From Streptomyces collinus Tu 365 (GTDB lineage: Bacteria > Actinomycetota > Actinomycetes > Streptomycetales > Streptomycetaceae): a stretch of 64,000 bases of DNA. How positions within the stretch are numbered: the stretch's first letter is position 1; each line of letters starts with the position of its first letter. The DNA lies in contig NC_021985.1 of assembly GCF_000444875.1 (NCBI RefSeq), positions 2,489,535 to 2,553,534 of the forward strand, given 5' to 3'. The translations under genes were made by a program, and so were the position numbers. Below, in pieces: positions 63,651 to 64,000 of the stretch. The notes below the pieces were generated by a model. The model searched no databases. It saw nothing but the letters and a program-made list of their open reading frames with translations, and was not told the origin of the DNA.

Positions 63651-64000
63651 GGGGGCCTCTCAGGTCCGGCGGGCGGTACGCACCGCCGGGTCCCCGCCCG
63701 CTCTGTGAAGGGGTGGCCTGCCGGCGCCGGAAGCGTCAGCCGACCGGGAGCGGGAGGAGGCCGAGCCGTACGTACGCGCCGCGCACGCGGGGAGACGGTC
63801 CGGGTCTCGTACCGGGGTCTCCTGGGGTTTCACCAGCGGGGAGAGCCGCGCCTCCCGCTTCGCGTCACTTTAGTCCACCGTGTCGCGCGGTCAATCAACC
63901 GGCCTGCGCGTCGCGCACCGCGTCCCGGCACGGTCCGCACTTCGGGGGATTCACCCTCCCGGGTCCTGTTTGCCCTCCGTGTGGATCAGCTCACCATGCG
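63651..64000. other. upstream region of rsmH, no gene seen
   Basis: About 350 bp. It contains the promoter above and a long 5' untranslated leader. I saw no convincing gene on either strand; the last 100 bases are too short to judge. mraZ, often found upstream of rsmH, is not seen here. Confidence 0.5.
63867..63894 (-). promoter_or_regulatory. dcw promoter upstream of rsmH
   Basis: On the minus strand TTGACC (-35, 63889-63894) and TAAAGT (-10, 63867-63872) with a 16-bp spacer, a close match to the housekeeping consensus. The leader to the rsmH TTG would be about 210 nt. GACAC lies in the spacer. Confidence 0.65.

Noticed and set aside
1-64000. Mobile elements, prophage, CRISPR, tRNA or rRNA genes
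   Set aside because: No transposase, integrase, spaced direct repeats or conserved RNA gene sequence was seen anywhere; the gene order is the conserved chromosomal core.

Overview
The window is a stretch of Streptomyces chromosome, or that of a very close relative. Base composition is very GC-rich, GTG (and some TTG) starts are common, and the gene order is the conserved core order of that genus: trpC-trpM-trpB-trpA, the hisDCB-H-A-F operon, dnaE, lspA, ileS, divIVA-sepG-sepF-ylmE-ylmD-ftsZ-ftsQ-murG-ftsW-murD-mraY-murF-murE-ftsI-ftsL-rsmH. I saw no phage, insertion sequence, CRISPR array, rRNA or tRNA. This is core genome rather than an accessory island.

1-7.6 kb (minus strand): amino-acid block 1. 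The order of transcription is hisI, trpE, a trp-associated membrane protein, an HGxxPAAW small membrane protein, a DUF2752 membrane protein, trpC, trpM, trpB, trpA and a DsbA-like thioredoxin cut by the window edge. 7.7-10.7 kb: a TIGR03085 protein, a VOC protein, and an MFS exporter transcribed with an ArsR-type regulator that has a striking AT-rich palindromic operator. 10.8-16.5 kb (minus): hisD-hisC-hisB-(54-aa membrane protein)-hisH-priA-(RidA-like)-hisF. No trpF or trpD is present, so the HisA homologue is read as the dual-function PriA.

16.7-25.9 kb: mixed small operons: a large membrane-anchored repeat protein, an unrecognised soluble protein, a Lon-N domain protein, a YbaK deacylase, an ABC exporter with a DUF2567-like partner, an NYN-domain protein and a 58-aa basic protein. 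Between 20.8 and 21.56 kb lies about 740 bp of non-coding, extremely GC-rich degenerate tandem repeats carrying a recurring palindromic core. 26-40 kb: dnaE1, a DUF2252 kinase-like protein, a membrane protein, a second DsbA-like protein, a Tat-exported PhoD phosphatase, a dienelactone-hydrolase-like enzyme, an MscS channel, a Na+/H+ antiporter, GNAT, RluD-type pseudouridine synthase and lspA.

40.2-45.7 kb: a DksA/TraR zinc-finger protein with a very long Lys/Ala/Gly-rich tail, divergent from ileS. ileS has a clear T-box leader whose 3' end can sequester the ileS Shine-Dalgarno, and the encoded IleRS has a rearranged HIGH motif (GAHH). 45.8-63.65 kb (minus): the division and cell-wall (dcw) cluster, many genes of which overlap by 4 bp, driven from at least one good promoter upstream of rsmH (63.87-63.89 kb).

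Functionally the window couples Trp and His synthesis (through PriA), peptidoglycan precursor synthesis (MurE, F, D, G, MraY), septal synthesis (FtsW, FtsI, FtsQ, FtsL), Z-ring assembly (FtsZ, SepF, SepG) and polar growth (DivIVA). No complete new multi-gene system was recognised. The most interesting items are the IleRS signature with its T-box, the repeat array, the DksA tail, and several small unlisted proteins and operator-like palindromes.
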